Shown piece by piece: positions 45,992-56,069 of a DNA stretch of 64,000 nt. The first letter of the stretch is position 1. Each line of letters opens with the position of its first letter. The DNA is taken from the NCBI GenBank assembly GCA_023392535.1, contig JAEVYY010000008.1:222566-286565 (forward strand), written 5' to 3'. The notes beneath the pieces were generated by a model that was not told the DNA's origin, did no database searches, and saw only the letters and a program-made list of their open reading frames with translations. This DNA is from Bacillota bacterium. GTDB lineage: Bacteria; Bacillota; Clostridia; Lachnospirales; Lachnospiraceae. The translations under genes were made by a program, and so were the position numbers.

Positions 45992-46054
45992 TTTATAGTA
46001 CAGCGCCTTTCGGCATTAACTGTACACCCTCATAAACTAAATAGAGCAATATTA

Positions 46055-47473
46055 CTATTTGCTATATACAGATTCATATTCTTTCTGAGTTGCTTCTGCA
46101 ACTTCTTCTGGTGTCATCTGTCCACTTAACATAGACTGAAGACTCTGATTTAACACACCGATTACAGCACTGTCAATGTATGAATCATAGATTTCACATG
46201 CTGGATTGGAGTTATAATTGTAAGTATCTTGTATAAATTGATCAAATTTAGATAAATCAACATCTCCTGTCTGTGTGAGACCTGATAAAGCAAAATTCTG
46301 TGCTACATAGTCAGCAAATGTAGGACCTGTGATTTCATAGATCAAGTCTAAACAAGCTGCTAATTTGTCTGGATCCTCTGCAACTTTAGCATTGATTGCA
46401 AGACCATATCCCATACCAATGTCATGTGTTTTCTGAGAAGCGGTAGCTCCATCTGGCTGTGGAAGAACTGCAATACCAGTTTTCTCAATCAGTGCTGGAT
46501 CAGCATTTGTATATACATAAGTAGCATCCCAGTTACCGCAGATTACAGATGCAGATTTTCCTGCAACGTAGTAATCGTTACCAGCCTGCTGTGCAGCTGA
46601 GTTGAAATCTGGATTGAAAAGTCCTGAACCAAAAATGTCCTTAGTTGCTGCAAGAGCATCTACAAACGCTTTGTCTGTAAATTTAGAACCTGTGTTTTCA
46701 ATTAATGAATAGGTCCAGTCAGCACCGGTAAATCTGTCACCTAACGTAGATAAGAAACAAGAATCTGCCTGCCATGCATCGCCATTTGCAAATGACATTA
46801 CATAATCAACGCCTTGTTCTTTGATCTTGTCCTGTGCTTTGATCAGTTCTGCCCAAGTCTCAGGGAATTCATCAAATCCTGCAGCCTTAAAGATTTCTTT
46901 GTTGTATAATACCTGACAGCAGGTTCCTGCTGTCAAAGCTGGAAGACCATATACTTTATCATCTGCTGTAAAGGTATAGAAATAGGATTGGTTATATTTG
47001 TCATAGTAAGGTGAATTTTTGATTGCATCTGTCAAATCAAGAATCATACCTTGCTCTGCCCAGCTTGCTGTGTTCATACCTTGAAGTAAGAAAACGTCTG
47101 GAAGTGAATCCGATGCTGCCAGGGTAGAAATCTTAGGTTTGTAATCTGCATTAGCCAATACATTTTGTGTTAATGTAATGTCTGGATGTGCTTTTTCCCA
47201 TTCTCCAATTGCGTAACGGAAAGAGGCAGCTCCACCATTCTTGCTATTTTCTTCTTCTGCAGTAGAGAAGTGCATAAATTCGATTTCTCCCTTATATGCC
47301 AACTCTGATGATGCTTCTGTTGCTGCTTCTGAAGTTGCTTCTGATGCTTCTGTTTCTGTTGCAGAAGCTGTTTCCGCTGTTTCTGCTGTTTCAGTTGTTT
47401 TTCCCCCGCATCCAACTAATAGTGTGGATACCATAGCAACTGATAACAATGCGCTTATTACTTTCTTTTTCAC
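46055..47473 (-). CDS. Sugar ABC transporter binding lipoprotein
   Basis: 472 residues. Signal peptide with lipobox LVGC (Cys22), a Glu/Thr/Ser-rich linker to residue ~55, then an SBP_bac_1 fold (YKGEIEFMHFSTAEEENSKNGG, SDSLPDVFLLQGMNTASWAEQGMILDLTD). Captures the sugar for the two permeases. AAGGAGGAAGT precedes the start. A TTAATACGTTTC near 47512 resembles the LacI-type operator. Confidence 0.92.
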   Translation of the reverse strand: MKKKVISALLSVAMVSTLLVGCGGKTTETAETAETASATETEASEATSEAATEASSELAYKGEIEFMHFSTAEEENSKNGGAASFRYAIGEWEKAHPDITLTQNVLANADYKPKISTLAASDSLPDVFLLQGMNTASWAEQGMILDLTDAIKNSPYYDKYNQSYFYTFTADDKVYGLPALTAGTCCQVLYNKEIFKAAGFDEFPETWAELIKAQDKIKEQGVDYVMSFANGDAWQADSCFLSTLGDRFTGADWTYSLIENTGSKFTDKAFVDALAATKDIFGSGLFNPDFNSAAQQAGNDYYVAGKSASVICGNWDATYVYTNADPALIEKTGIAVLPQPDGATASQKTHDIGMGYGLAINAKVAEDPDKLAACLDLIYEITGPTFADYVAQNFALSGLTQTGDVDLSKFDQFIQDTYNYNSNPACEIYDSYIDSAVIGVLNQSLQSMLSGQMTPEEVAEATQKEYESVYSK

Positions 47474-47562
47474 GTTCTACTTCCTCCTTAAAAATTATAA
47501 GTGTTTGGTTAATACGTTTCTGCATTTATATTAATACCACTATTTCTAGCAATAAAAATGCC

Positions 47563-48573
47563 TTACATTTGACGAACCGACTTTCCCTCTACAAGAGAGC
47601 CCTCAACCACAATAAATTGAACTATTGTACTCTTTGGCTTCTCAATCAGACTGATCAGTTTTTCAGCTGCTACTCTACCCATCGTTCTGGTATCTTGTCT
47701 GATTGTAGTTAATTGCGGTTCTAATAAAGTTGATATATTGATGCCATCGTAACCAGCAATGGAGATATCTTCCGGTATATTTAACCCCTTTGATTTAATA
47801 AGATTCATTCCACCAATTGCAGAAAAATCGTCTGCATATAAAATACAAGTTGGTGGCTCCTTTAATGCAAGAAGTTCTTCTGTTTTAATACTCGCCTGAT
47901 TTGTATCACGATAGGTTACTTCTTTCATATAATCTTCCGGTATGATCAATCCCAATTCTTCTGTTGTCTTATAAAAACTAGTCAGACGGCTTCTTGTAAC
48001 TGCCGAATCCGCTCCATGTATATAAGCAATCCTTCTATGTCCCTGTTGATAAACATAGTTCACCAAATCCTGCATTCCCTTCACGTTATCTGATATAATA
48101 GCGATTCTGTTGTTAAATAAATGGTCAATGGTTACAACAGGCAATTTTGCTTCAATCAGTTCTATTACTTCCGGGTCGTAAAAATTTACGCAGGCAATCA
48201 CTACTCCGTCCAGACCTCTATACATGCTATGTTCCAAATAGGACATTCTGTCTTTTCGTTTTTTGTTACAGTTTAAGAAAGTAATATCATATCCCCGTTC
48301 TTCTGATGCAAGTTTGAAACTATCCAGAACGTTTGCAAAATAGTCATGTGTCAATCCGCTTCTGGATTCATCTGCAAATAAAACACCTAAGTTAAACGTA
48401 CGATTTGTTTTTAATGCTCTTGCCGAAGAGTTTGGGAAATAACCCATCTCTTTTGCTACCTTCTTTATATGTAATCTGGTTTCTTCCCCTATGTCAGTAT
48501 GATTATTTAAAGCTTTGCTCACCGTTGCTACAGATACACCACATGCAACTGATATGTCTTTCATCGATACCAT
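47563..48573 (-). CDS. LacI family transcription regulator
   Basis: 336 residues from ATG 48573 (GGAAGGAG upstream). HTH MVSMKDISVACGVSVATVSKALNNHTDIGEETR and hinge ALKTNRTFN; ligand domain with SGLTHDYFANVLDSFK and YDGINISTLLEPQLTTIRQDT. It should bind sugar and control the transporter and GH94 genes. The 14-bp ACTTAATCGTTTTC upstream of its own gene and of the phosphorylase is its likely operator. Confidence 0.9.
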   Translation of the reverse strand: MVSMKDISVACGVSVATVSKALNNHTDIGEETRLHIKKVAKEMGYFPNSSARALKTNRTFNLGVLFADESRSGLTHDYFANVLDSFKLASEERGYDITFLNCNKKRKDRMSYLEHSMYRGLDGVVIACVNFYDPEVIELIEAKLPVVTIDHLFNNRIAIISDNVKGMQDLVNYVYQQGHRRIAYIHGADSAVTRSRLTSFYKTTEELGLIIPEDYMKEVTYRDTNQASIKTEELLALKEPPTCILYADDFSAIGGMNLIKSKGLNIPEDISIAGYDGINISTLLEPQLTTIRQDTRTMGRVAAEKLISLIEKPKSTIVQFIVVEGSLVEGKSVRQM

Positions 48574-48653
48574 ATCTTCTCCTTCCCAAAGTTCGAAGTC
48601 GGTATTCATCTGTACGCTCATCTTGGTATATCTTCAAACATTGGTGCTACACA

Positions 48654-48667
48654 ACTTAATCGTTTTC
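48654..48667. promoter_or_regulatory. LacI-type operator near regulator gene
   Basis: ACTTAATCGTTTTC, identical to 48951-48964. The CG centre with AT flanks is typical for LacI-family operators, and it is just upstream of the regulator gene, so autoregulation is likely. Confidence 0.5.
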
Positions 48668-48891
48668 GCATTTTTAGTATATAACATGTTTCACATTTTT
48701 TCAATACGAATAGAATTATTTTTGTATATAATTGATATCTTTGTATAACATCTACATTTTCAAAAGCTCATTTTGTATATTTTTACTGATATTATTAATT
48801 GTTAATTTAATTTAAGCCCTTTTTAACTATTTTATTACTCTATTTTTCATATTATGACTACATTCGAAATATTTTTATTATTTGTTTTTTG

Positions 48892-48920
48892 TTGATTTTT
48901 AGCTGTTTGTTATGTATAAT
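48892..48920 (+). promoter_or_regulatory. Promoter of cellobiose phosphorylase gene
   Basis: TTGATT at 48892-48897, 17 bases, TATAAT at 48915-48920. Leader of about 120 bases to ATG 49049, preceded by AAGGAG. The remaining part of the 475-base gene gap (48574-49048) is AT-rich and shows no further gene. Confidence 0.7.
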
Positions 48921-48950
48921 CATAGCTGGAAGCGAGTCTTTCGCCATTTT

Positions 48951-48964
48951 ACTTAATCGTTTTC
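48951..48964. promoter_or_regulatory. LacI-type operator in phosphorylase leader
   Basis: ACTTAATCGTTTTC, 30 bases downstream of the -10 box, a roadblock position for repression; same sequence as the copy near the LacI gene. Confidence 0.5.
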
Positions 48965-49048
48965 TTAATTTCGCTTCTTTTTTTATAGTGAACTGATCAT
49001 TCATTATTTACCTAAATTAACTATTTTTATTATTAAGGAGAAAACAAC

Positions 49049-51484
49049 ATGAAATTCGGATTTTTTGATGATGCAAAACAAGAATATGTAATCAAAACTC
49101 CTAAGACTCCTCTTCCATGGATTAATTACTTAGGATGCAATGATTTCTTTTCTTTGATTTCTAACACATGCGGCGGTTATACTTTTTACAAAGATGCCAA
49201 ATTGTTAAGGCTTACTCGCTACCGTTATAACAATGTCCCGTATGATAACAATGGGAAATACTTCTATATTAAAGAGGGGGGCACTATTTGGAATCCAGGC
49301 TGGCAGCCAGTCAGGACAGAATTAGACTCTTATGAGTGCAGACATGGAATCGGATACAGTCGATTCACTTCCTCAAAAAATGAATTACAGGCTTCGGTAT
49401 TAGCATTTGTTCCTATGGATGATACTTGTGAAGTAAATCAGATAAAATTAACAAATCAATCCAGTGCTCCAAAAACAATTTCTTTGTTTTCTTATGTAGA
49501 ATGGTGTCTTTGGAATGCGGATGATGATATGAAGAACTTCCAGCGAAATCTAAGTATTGGCGAAGTAGAAGTAATTGGATCTACGATTTACCATAAGACA
49601 GAATACCGTGAACGTCGTAATCATTATGCTGTATATTCTGTCAATAGTGAAGTTGACGGATTTGATACGAGTCGTGATGCATTCTTAGGCGCATACAATG
49701 GTCCGGATACTCCAGATGTTGTAAAATCTGGAAAGGCAACGAACTCAATCGCAAGTGGTTGGTCACCAATTGCATCTCATCAGATTAATATTACCTTAAA
49801 TCCAGGAGAGACCAAATCATTCGTATTTGTTCTTGGCTATGTTGAAAATGCAAAGGAAGATAAATGGGAATCTAGCGGAATTATTAATAAAGAACCTGCT
49901 AAGAACATGCTTGCAAAATATCAATCGGATTCCGATGTAGACAAAGCTTTTGCAGCTTTACAAGAGTATTGGAAAACATTGCTTGCTAAATATAATGTTT
50001 CTTCTTCAGATGAAAATGTAAATCGCATGGTAAACATCTGGAACCAATATCAATGCATGATTACCTTTAATATGTCACGCTCCGCATCCTATTACGAATC
50101 AGGCATTGGACGTGGTATGGGATTCCGGGACTCTTGTCAGGATCTGCTTGGATTCGTGCATCTTATTCCAGATCGCGCAAGAGAGCGAATCATTGATATT
50201 GCATCTACGCAATTTGAAGATGGAAGTGCTTATCATCAATACCAGCCATTAACCAAAAAAGGAAATTCTGACATTGGCAGCGGTTTTAATGACGATCCAC
50301 TGTGGCTCATCGCAGGTACCTCTGCATACATACGTGAAACAGGTGATGTATCAATTCTGGATGAAATGGTTCCTTTCGATAATGATAGGACCGTAGCAAA
50401 ACCTTTGATGGAGCATTTAAAACGTTCCTTTGATTATATTATCCATCATAAGGGACCACACCTTCTTCCCCTTATAGGACGTGCTGACTGGAATGATTGT
50501 TTAAATTTAAACTGTTTTTCAGAACATCCTGGCGAATCTTTCCAAACATTTGGTCCGAGCGAAGGTCCAGTCGCTGAATCCATCTTTATTGCTGGTATGT
50601 TTATTAAATATGGTAAAGAGTATGCGGAGCTTTGTGAATTACGGGGAAATAAAGAAGAGGCTGCCCGCGCATTAGGCGAAGTGGATGAAATGAATAAAGC
50701 CATCACTAAGGATGGATGGGATGGAGACTGGTTCGTGCGCGCATATGATGCTTATGGACAAAAAGTTGGTTCTAAAGAATGTAGCGAAGGACAAATTTAT
50801 ATTGAACCACAAGGGTTCTGTGTTCTTGCCGGTATCGGTGTTGAAAATGGAATGGCTGAAAAAGCGTTGAATTCTGTGAAAGAAAAGTTAGATACGAAAT
50901 ATGGCATTATGATATTGCAGCCAGCATATACGGATTATCACCTTGAACTAGGTGAAGTAAGCTCATATCCTCCTGGATATAAGGAAAATGCAGGAATTTT
51001 CTGTCATAATAATCCTTGGGTTTCTATTGCTGAGACAGTAATTGGGCGTGGTGACCGTGCTTTTGAAATCTATAAAAAAACTTGCCCTTCTTATTTAGAA
51101 GATATCAGTGAAATACATAGAACCGAACCATATGTGTATGCGCAAATGATAGCAGGATCGGATGCTAAGTTCCACGGAGAAGCAAAAAACAGTTGGCTGA
51201 CCGGTACTGCTGCCTGGACTTTTGTCAATATCTCGCAGTATATTCTTGGCATCTCTCCTACCCATACGGGGCTAAGTGTAAATCCTTGTGTTCCTAAGGG
51301 ATTTGGTGACTTTACAATCTCAAGAAAGTTCCGTGAAGGAACCTACCATATCCAAGTCAAAAACCCTAACGATGTAAATAAAGGGATTTCCAGCATGGTG
51401 GTAGACGGTATTGCAGTTGAAGGCTGCATCATTCCTTATGAAAAAGGAAAAGCAGTATACAACGTAGAAATTACAATGGGTTAA
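49049..51484 (+). CDS. Cellobiose phosphorylase (GH94)
   Basis: 811 residues, the same length as characterised clostridial cellobiose phosphorylases. MKFGFFDDAKQEYVIKTPKTPLPWINYLG, then YYESGIGRGMGFRDSCQDLLGFVH, and GRADWNDCLNLNCFSEHPGESF, with the GH94 acid Asp at residue 483. Breaks cellobiose with phosphate to glucose 1-phosphate and glucose, saving ATP. Cytoplasmic, no signal. AAGGAG upstream of ATG 49049. Confidence 0.93.
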   Translation: MKFGFFDDAKQEYVIKTPKTPLPWINYLGCNDFFSLISNTCGGYTFYKDAKLLRLTRYRYNNVPYDNNGKYFYIKEGGTIWNPGWQPVRTELDSYECRHGIGYSRFTSSKNELQASVLAFVPMDDTCEVNQIKLTNQSSAPKTISLFSYVEWCLWNADDDMKNFQRNLSIGEVEVIGSTIYHKTEYRERRNHYAVYSVNSEVDGFDTSRDAFLGAYNGPDTPDVVKSGKATNSIASGWSPIASHQINITLNPGETKSFVFVLGYVENAKEDKWESSGIINKEPAKNMLAKYQSDSDVDKAFAALQEYWKTLLAKYNVSSSDENVNRMVNIWNQYQCMITFNMSRSASYYESGIGRGMGFRDSCQDLLGFVHLIPDRARERIIDIASTQFEDGSAYHQYQPLTKKGNSDIGSGFNDDPLWLIAGTSAYIRETGDVSILDEMVPFDNDRTVAKPLMEHLKRSFDYIIHHKGPHLLPLIGRADWNDCLNLNCFSEHPGESFQTFGPSEGPVAESIFIAGMFIKYGKEYAELCELRGNKEEAARALGEVDEMNKAITKDGWDGDWFVRAYDAYGQKVGSKECSEGQIYIEPQGFCVLAGIGVENGMAEKALNSVKEKLDTKYGIMILQPAYTDYHLELGEVSSYPPGYKENAGIFCHNNPWVSIAETVIGRGDRAFEIYKKTCPSYLEDISEIHRTEPYVYAQMIAGSDAKFHGEAKNSWLTGTAAWTFVNISQYILGISPTHTGLSVNPCVPKGFGDFTISRKFREGTYHIQVKNPNDVNKGISSMVVDGIAVEGCIIPYEKGKAVYNVEITMG

Positions 51485-51537
51485 AAAAAGTGATGCACAA
51501 CGGGTTTTAATAAAACTTCGTTGTGCATCACTTTTTT
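51484..51537. terminator. Bidirectional terminator
   Basis: AAAAAAGTGATGCACAACG (about 51484-51502) pairs with CGTTGTGCATCACTTTTTT (51519-51537), 18 or more pairs, with A-run and T-run at opposite sides. Ends both the GH94 gene and the threonine operon. Confidence 0.88.
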
Positions 51538-51541
51538 ACAA

Positions 51542-52861
51542 TTATAACTGTATTTCAACAAAGATAGCGTAAATTGCTTTTATAGCCTCTTCGAAATCTT
51601 CATTTTTGACACCAATAATGATATTTAGTTCCGAAGAACCCTGATCGATCATTTTTACATTAACATTTGCATGCGCTAACGCAGAAAAGATTCTTCCTGC
51701 TGTACCTCGTGTTGCTCGCATACCACGTCCCACTACAGCAATTAGAGCCAAATCGGATTCCAAATCTACAGAATCTGGTTGTACTTGCTTATGCAATCCT
51801 GCCAATACGCTTTGCTCCTTTTCCGCAAATTCAGATTGATGAACAAATACAGTCATTGTATCGATTCCAGAAGGTGTATGTTCAAATGAAATACCATTTT
51901 CTTCAAATACCTGTAGTACTTTTCTTCCAAATCCTATCTCAGAATTCATCATATCTTTATCTATATTAATCGAACAAAATCCTTTTTTACCGGCAATACC
52001 AGTAATCACATATTTGGGTTTTTGACAAGTACTTTCAACGATCCATGTACCCTCATCCTCTGGCGCATTCGTATTCTTTATATTGATTGGAATGCCTGCT
52101 TTACGAACAGGAAAGATCGCATCTTCATGTAAAACTGTTGCTCCCATATAACTTAATTCACGTAATTCACGATACGTTATTGTATCGATACCCTTTGGGT
52201 TAGCTATGACTCTTGGATCCGCAATTAGAAAACCAGAAACATCTGTCCAATTTTCATATACATCCGCGTTTACTGATTTTGCCACAATAGAACCTGTAAT
52301 ATCAGAACCTCCTCTGGAAAATGTCTGTATCATTCCATTCAGACGTACCCCATAAAATCCTGGAATAACTGCGTTTTCGCAATCTTTAAGTCTTTCTGAT
52401 AAGACGTTATCCGTTTTATCCGGAAGGAAATTACCTAATTCATCGAAAAAAACAACTTCTGCTGCATCAACAAACTCATAACCTAAATAATTTGCCATAA
52501 TTATTCCATTTAAATATTCTCCACGGCTGGCTGCATAGCTTTCACCTGCCTTAAGAAGGAAATTTTCTGTTATTTCACGAAATTCATTCTCCAGTGATAG
52601 CTCTAAATTTAACCCCTCAATTATTTCCTGATATCTATTTGCTATGTTTGTTAATTCTCCAGAAAAGTCTTCTCCTTTTTCTGCTAATGCATAAGTTGCA
52701 TAAAGCATATCCGTCACTTTAATATCATTTCCATGTCGCTTACCTGGTGCAGACGGTACTACATATTTTCTATTCTTGTCAGCTCTAATGATCTCACCGA
52801 CTTTTTCAAATTGTGCTGCGCTTGCTAATGAACTTCCGCCAAACTTTACAACTTTATTCAT
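51542..52861 (-). CDS. lysC: Aspartate kinase
   Basis: 439 residues. VVKFGGSSLASAAQFEKV (KFGGSS), FSRGGSDITGSIVA and two C-terminal ACT domains (GFCSINIDKDMMNSEIGFG; LIAVVGRGMRATRGTAGRIFSALAHANVNVKMIDQGSSELNIIIGV). First step of Asp-family amino acid synthesis; ACT domains give feedback by Lys or Thr. The last gene of the operon with hom. Confidence 0.94.
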   Translation of the reverse strand: MNKVVKFGGSSLASAAQFEKVGEIIRADKNRKYVVPSAPGKRHGNDIKVTDMLYATYALAEKGEDFSGELTNIANRYQEIIEGLNLELSLENEFREITENFLLKAGESYAASRGEYLNGIIMANYLGYEFVDAAEVVFFDELGNFLPDKTDNVLSERLKDCENAVIPGFYGVRLNGMIQTFSRGGSDITGSIVAKSVNADVYENWTDVSGFLIADPRVIANPKGIDTITYRELRELSYMGATVLHEDAIFPVRKAGIPINIKNTNAPEDEGTWIVESTCQKPKYVITGIAGKKGFCSINIDKDMMNSEIGFGRKVLQVFEENGISFEHTPSGIDTMTVFVHQSEFAEKEQSVLAGLHKQVQPDSVDLESDLALIAVVGRGMRATRGTAGRIFSALAHANVNVKMIDQGSSELNIIIGVKNEDFEEAIKAIYAIFVEIQL

Positions 52862-52922
52862 GACAACTACTCCTCATTTTTTCTAGTCTATGCAAATTTT
52901 TATTCTTTTATCTCTTCCTTTA

Positions 52923-54125
52923 TTACCTGGAAAATAATAGGTTCAGCATTTCATGCCCTTCTCCCACGAAGTTACCGCTCATTGCCGCCTCTGCTTCGTT
53001 ATAACACCATGTATGATTCTGCTTCTTAGTGCTATCGTATAACAGATATGGAACATGATCAGACGTATGAGTCCTCAAACGGACCGGCGTCGGATGGTCG
53101 GGTAATACCAATAATCTGAATGGTATTTTTCTAGACTCCAAATCTTCCACCAATGGTCCAATTACTTTTTCATCCAAATATTGTATTGCTTGTATTTTAC
53201 GCTCTACACTTCCCTGATGTCCCATTTCGTCTGGTGCTTCCACGTGAATATAGGCAAAGTCATAGCCATCTTCTGTTAATGCCTTAACAGCTGCCTCTTT
53301 TTTTCCTGCGTAATTGGTATGGAGTCCTCCATTTGCACCTTTCACTTCTATAACACTCATCCCTGCACCAACTGCAATCCCTTTCAGCAAGTCCACGGCA
53401 GATATCATAATTCCCTTTTTACCTGTTTTTTCAGTGAAATCAGATAACATAGGTTTGGTACCAGCGCCCCAAAACCAGCAACAATTAGCCGGATTTAATC
53501 CCATTTTTTTACGTTCTAGATTAATAGGATGATTTACTAAAATATCATAACTTTTCTTCATCATCTCCCGCAATTGTACATTCTCAGGCAGATACTGTCC
53601 TATCACCTGTGTAAGAACATCATGCGGTGGTACCAATTCCACTACATCACCTTTATCCCAAATTAAACAGTGGCGATAACTCGTACCTAAATAGTACTTA
53701 AATACATCTGTTTCCAGTTGTCTTCGTATTGCATCCAGTAAGATTGCGCAATCTTCTGTACTGATCTCACTTGCGCTATGATCAATAATCGTCCTTTGTT
53801 CAAACGGTACATTCTCTTCTGAGATCGTTACAATATTACAGCGTATCGCTACATCCGTAGCTTTCATTGGCACACCTATACTTAAAGCTTCCAAAGGAGA
53901 GCGTCCGGAATAGTACTTCCTTGGATCATACCCTATCACTGACAAATTTGCAGTATCTGAACCTGGCTTCATGCCATCCGGTATGGTATGTACCATTCCT
54001 ATTTCACCACGTTTACTTAGTTTATCCATATTAGGCGTATGTGCATATGCCAATGGTGTCTTATTCTCAATTGCTTCAATTGGCTCATCCGCCATACCAT
54101 CACCAAGTACCACTACGTATTTCAT
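52923..54125 (-). CDS. apgM: ApgM-type phosphoglycerate mutase / putative homoserine kinase
   Basis: 400 residues. VVLGDGMADEPIEAIENKTPLAYAHTPNMD, GSDTANLSVIGYDP and VLPDHPTPVRLRTHTSDHVPYLLYD are motifs of the archaeal-type, cofactor-independent mutase within the alkaline phosphatase superfamily. In Clostridia this gene is often in threonine operons without thrB, where it has been proposed to act as a homoserine kinase. Here it is directly between hom and lysC, so that function is more likely than glycolysis. Biochemical proof not visible. Confidence 0.85.
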   Translation of the reverse strand: MKYVVVLGDGMADEPIEAIENKTPLAYAHTPNMDKLSKRGEIGMVHTIPDGMKPGSDTANLSVIGYDPRKYYSGRSPLEALSIGVPMKATDVAIRCNIVTISEENVPFEQRTIIDHSASEISTEDCAILLDAIRRQLETDVFKYYLGTSYRHCLIWDKGDVVELVPPHDVLTQVIGQYLPENVQLREMMKKSYDILVNHPINLERKKMGLNPANCCWFWGAGTKPMLSDFTEKTGKKGIMISAVDLLKGIAVGAGMSVIEVKGANGGLHTNYAGKKEAAVKALTEDGYDFAYIHVEAPDEMGHQGSVERKIQAIQYLDEKVIGPLVEDLESRKIPFRLLVLPDHPTPVRLRTHTSDHVPYLLYDSTKKQNHTWCYNEAEAAMSGNFVGEGHEMLNLLFSR

Positions 54126-54163
54126 CTTGCCCCCATCTGCGGCCTCTTTCCCGCATAAAAGTA

Positions 54164-55369
54164 TTATTTGGTCTCTACACGAATCCTATTTAGAACTTCG
54201 AATTTTTCGGAAGCTTCTTTAAAAGATCTTTCACTCATTATTTCTGTCAGGAAGCCGGTCTCATCTGAAATTCCTGCATCTATCACTGTTATCTTACCGA
54301 AAGCTGCCTCTATCAAAGTCTGATCTGTCTCCTTTACCCTTACAAAGAACTGTCTTTTATCAAAGGCCAACTCTTCCAATACCAAATTTTCTTCTTCCCA
54401 TATGCAAAATACTGTCTTTCCAATATGCTTTGCACAATCGATCACATCTGATACTACTGCACTTGCTGTTGGTAATTTTCCTGCTCCCCTGCCATAGTAC
54501 ATAGTACTTCCAAGTGTATTCCCGTGTATCAGAACTGCGTTAAATACATCATTTACACCAAATAGCGGATTTTCTTTAGCAATCATACAAGGTGCTACCA
54601 TAGCAAAATACTTACCTTCCACAATCTTGCTCTTTGCCAGTAATTTAATCGAAAATCCTAGTTTTTTTGCATATTTGAAATCTAATGTTGTAATTTTTGT
54701 AATGCCTTCCGTATAAATATCTTCAAAATTTACATTCTTCCCATACACCAATGAAGATAGAATGGCTATTTTTCTGCACGCATCATATCCCTCTATATCT
54801 GCTTCGGGATTACGCTCTGCATAGCCCTTTTGCTGCGCTTCTGCCAAAACTTCGGCAAAATCTGATCCTTCTACTTGCATCTTTGTTAAAATATAATTTG
54901 TCGTGCCATTCAAAATCCCTGTCACGGAATCAATTTTTTCTGGTGTCAAAGAAGAATTGATTGGACGAATAATTGGAATTCCACCACCTACACTTGCTTC
55001 AAACAAATAATTACATTGGTTTTCTCTTGCAATACGGATTAATTCCGGTCCATGTTTAGCCACCAACTCTTTATTTGATGTACATACACTCTTGCCCGCA
55101 AGAAGCGCTCTTTTGGAAAATGTATAAGCTGGTTCAATACCTCCCATTGCCTCACAGACAATTGCAACTTCCGGATCATTTAGTATAATTTCTGCATCAT
55201 GAACGATCAAATTTTCATAGGGATCACCTGGAAAATCTCTGAGGTCAAGAATATATTTAACATCTACCTCTTCCCCTGCTTTTTTATTTACCATTTCCTG
55301 ATTCTTCTTCATTACTTCTACAATACCACTTCCTACTGTACCGTACCCTAATACTGCTACTTTTACCAT
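54164..55369 (-). CDS. hom: Homoserine dehydrogenase
   Basis: 401 residues. NAD(P) site VAVLGYGTVGSGIVEVM, GILNGTTNYILTKM and EGYDACRKIAILSSLVYG with catalytic Lys/Asp residues. The C-terminal ~80 residues carry an ACT-like part (KRQFFVRVKETDQTLIEAAFGKITVIDAG). Converts aspartate semialdehyde to homoserine. Confidence 0.95.
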   Translation of the reverse strand: MVKVAVLGYGTVGSGIVEVMKKNQEMVNKKAGEEVDVKYILDLRDFPGDPYENLIVHDAEIILNDPEVAIVCEAMGGIEPAYTFSKRALLAGKSVCTSNKELVAKHGPELIRIARENQCNYLFEASVGGGIPIIRPINSSLTPEKIDSVTGILNGTTNYILTKMQVEGSDFAEVLAEAQQKGYAERNPEADIEGYDACRKIAILSSLVYGKNVNFEDIYTEGITKITTLDFKYAKKLGFSIKLLAKSKIVEGKYFAMVAPCMIAKENPLFGVNDVFNAVLIHGNTLGSTMYYGRGAGKLPTASAVVSDVIDCAKHIGKTVFCIWEEENLVLEELAFDKRQFFVRVKETDQTLIEAAFGKITVIDAGISDETGFLTEIMSERSFKEASEKFEVLNRIRVETK

Positions 55370-55419
55370 GTTATTCTCCTTATTGTGTTGTGTAGTAATA
55401 ATCTACTCTTTTCATTATC

Positions 55420-55863
55420 CTATTCTTTTGCAATTATCTTCACATAATGTACGCCACGGTGCTTTTCCATCGAATCGACCATTTCAGATACATCACCTGT
55501 CGTAGATAAAATTTGTACACTAATGCTTAAAGATGCCACTCCATTAATCGGAATACTCTGATGAATTGTTAAAATATTAGCTTTATACTCCGCAACAATT
55601 TTAAGAATATCAGAAAGGAGTCCAGGTTCATCATCCATCTGAAAAATTAATGTAATCGTAGTTCCTGCCGCCGTGTCATGAAAAGGAAAAATATCCTCTT
55701 TATATTTATAAAAAGAACTCCGACTAATTCCAATCTTATCGACCGCTTCCTGAACCGATGGAACTTTACCTGTTTCGATTAATCTTTTCGCTTCTACTAC
55801 CTTTAGTAGAACCTCTGGTAATGCTTTTTTCTTAACTACAAAATAACCCGTAGCTTCCGCCAT
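55420..55863 (-). CDS. ACT-domain regulatory protein (PheB-like)
   Basis: 147 residues. N-terminal HTH-like (AKRLIETGKVPSVQEAVDKIGISRSSFYKYKEDIFPF) and C-terminal ACT domain (TITLIFQMDDEPGLLSDILKIVAEYKANILTIHQSIPINGVASLSISVQI). Found upstream of hom in many Firmicutes, probable amino acid sensor. The operon begins here. Confidence 0.9.
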   Translation of the reverse strand: MAEATGYFVVKKKALPEVLLKVVEAKRLIETGKVPSVQEAVDKIGISRSSFYKYKEDIFPFHDTAAGTTITLIFQMDDEPGLLSDILKIVAEYKANILTIHQSIPINGVASLSISVQILSTTGDVSEMVDSMEKHRGVHYVKIIAKE

Positions 55864-56013
55864 AAGTGCCTCCTTGTTTTACACAAATACACTTGTTTTG
55901 TTGTTTTCGTGAGACAAACACTTGTCTGCCACCGAAAGATATTTTAGCATATTAGACAAATTACTGCAAGCTCTTTTGTATGTTTTTTGCACTTTATTTA
56001 AAATGCATAAATA

Positions 56014-56044
56014 AATGCCGCTTATCCGTTCGATAAGTGGCATT
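56014..56044 (-). terminator. Terminator of the MFS gene
   Basis: AATGCCGCTTATC (56014-56026) with GATAAGTGGCATT (56032-56044), one G-U pair. A moderately U-rich stretch follows in the minus transcript. It lies between the MFS gene and the threonine operon. Confidence 0.65.
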
Positions 56045-56069
56045 CTTAATAAATATTAAATAAATTTTT

